Of a DNA stretch of 64,000 nt, positions 63,904 to 64,000 are shown one piece after another. The notes beneath the pieces were generated by a model. That model did not search any database. It was not told where the DNA came from and saw nothing but the letters and a program-made list of their open reading frames with translations. Every line of letters begins with the position of its first letter. Within the stretch, counting starts at the first letter, position 1. The DNA comes from Bacteroides propionicigenes (GTDB lineage Bacteria; Bacteroidota; Bacteroidia; Bacteroidales; Bacteroidaceae). The stretch covers positions 1 to 64,000 of the forward strand of contig NZ_JAHBBW010000017.1 of NCBI RefSeq assembly GCF_018390535.1. The letters are read 5' to 3'. Both the position numbers and the translations under genes were made by a program.

Positions 63904-63967
63904 CCGCTCCTAAAGATAACACTTTAATAGAGAGAAAGGATTGCTTTCCCGTTAATTTTTATAAAAG

Positions 63968-64000
63968 ATGAACTATCAGAACACTTTAACTTACTTATAT
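63968..64000 (+). CDS. 5' end of a gene, probably folylpolyglutamate/dihydrofolate synthase
   Basis: Only the first eleven codons are in the window: MNYQNTLTYLY. This matches what I recall of the start of Bacteroides FolC (MNYQETLxYLY), which adds glutamate to folates. The AAAAG before the ATG and the -7 box at 63896 support the start. Too short for certainty. Confidence 0.45.
   Translation, partial: MNYQNTLTYLY

Overview
The window is chromosomal DNA from a Bacteroides-type gut bacterium (order Bacteroidales). This rests on the 286-aa primary sigma factor, promoters of the TTTG / TAnnTTTG type, a hybrid two-component regulator, Mfa/Fim-type fimbrial lipoproteins, an UpxY-led capsule locus and a class A RNase P RNA. 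The species cannot be fixed from the sequence alone. All annotation here comes from reading the sequence; family names are by motif recognition, not database search.

Layout. 1-643: no gene, but an apparently invertible promoter (49-275) and a 23-bp-period palindrome array. 644-8523: rlmH, a marR / CoA-disulfide-reductase-type pair, a clostripain-family lipoprotein, rpoD and a Do-type protease. 8846-12595: an exported set (transglutaminase-like lipoprotein, Tat-type L-Ala-D/L-Glu epimerase, NlpC/P60 peptidase) that looks like envelope muropeptide processing. 12765-15727: rnpB, a YihY/BrkB membrane protein, a nitroreductase and ribE. 15837-31292: a fimbrial island with a large hybrid regulator, a small lipoprotein, DUF3575 and DUF3868/OmpA-like proteins, a major fimbrillin, an Mfa2/FimB-type anchor, a 1010-aa tip-like protein, another fimbrillin-like lipoprotein and a small terminal ORF. 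31748-36454: phoU-pstB-pstA-pstC divergent from pstS. 36564-41792: glnS, a TPR protein, DedA, tpx and an HdeD-like protein. 41924-57832: a serine invertase, then a minus-strand capsular polysaccharide operon running from upxY down to the initiating sugar transferase, visibly AT-rich in its middle. 58209-64000: DUF4494, YggS, a dihydroorotate-dehydrogenase-like protein, a CapD/WbpM-type dehydratase, PhoH and the first codons of a folC-like gene.

How parts connect. A capsule operon, a Mpi-like serine invertase and a promoter flanked by inverted repeats carrying the Mpi-type core lie in one window, which points to phase-variable surface polysaccharide. The promoter faces rlmH here, so whatever gene lies left of position 1 would be off in this orientation. 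The fimbrial regulator has glutamate where the phospho-accepting histidine should be and a damaged ATP-binding motif, but an intact receiver, so it probably does not signal by the usual phosphorelay. PstC carries a piece of PstS-like binding-protein sequence in its first periplasmic loop.

The least explained signal is a set of four intergenic arrays (461-561, 23521-23612, 32501-32610, 57124-57225). Each repeats every 22-23 bp, about two helical turns, around a short palindromic core (GTTAAC twice; TGTACA; TTGTACCAA), with mostly unconserved sequence between cores in three of the four. Their function is unknown.
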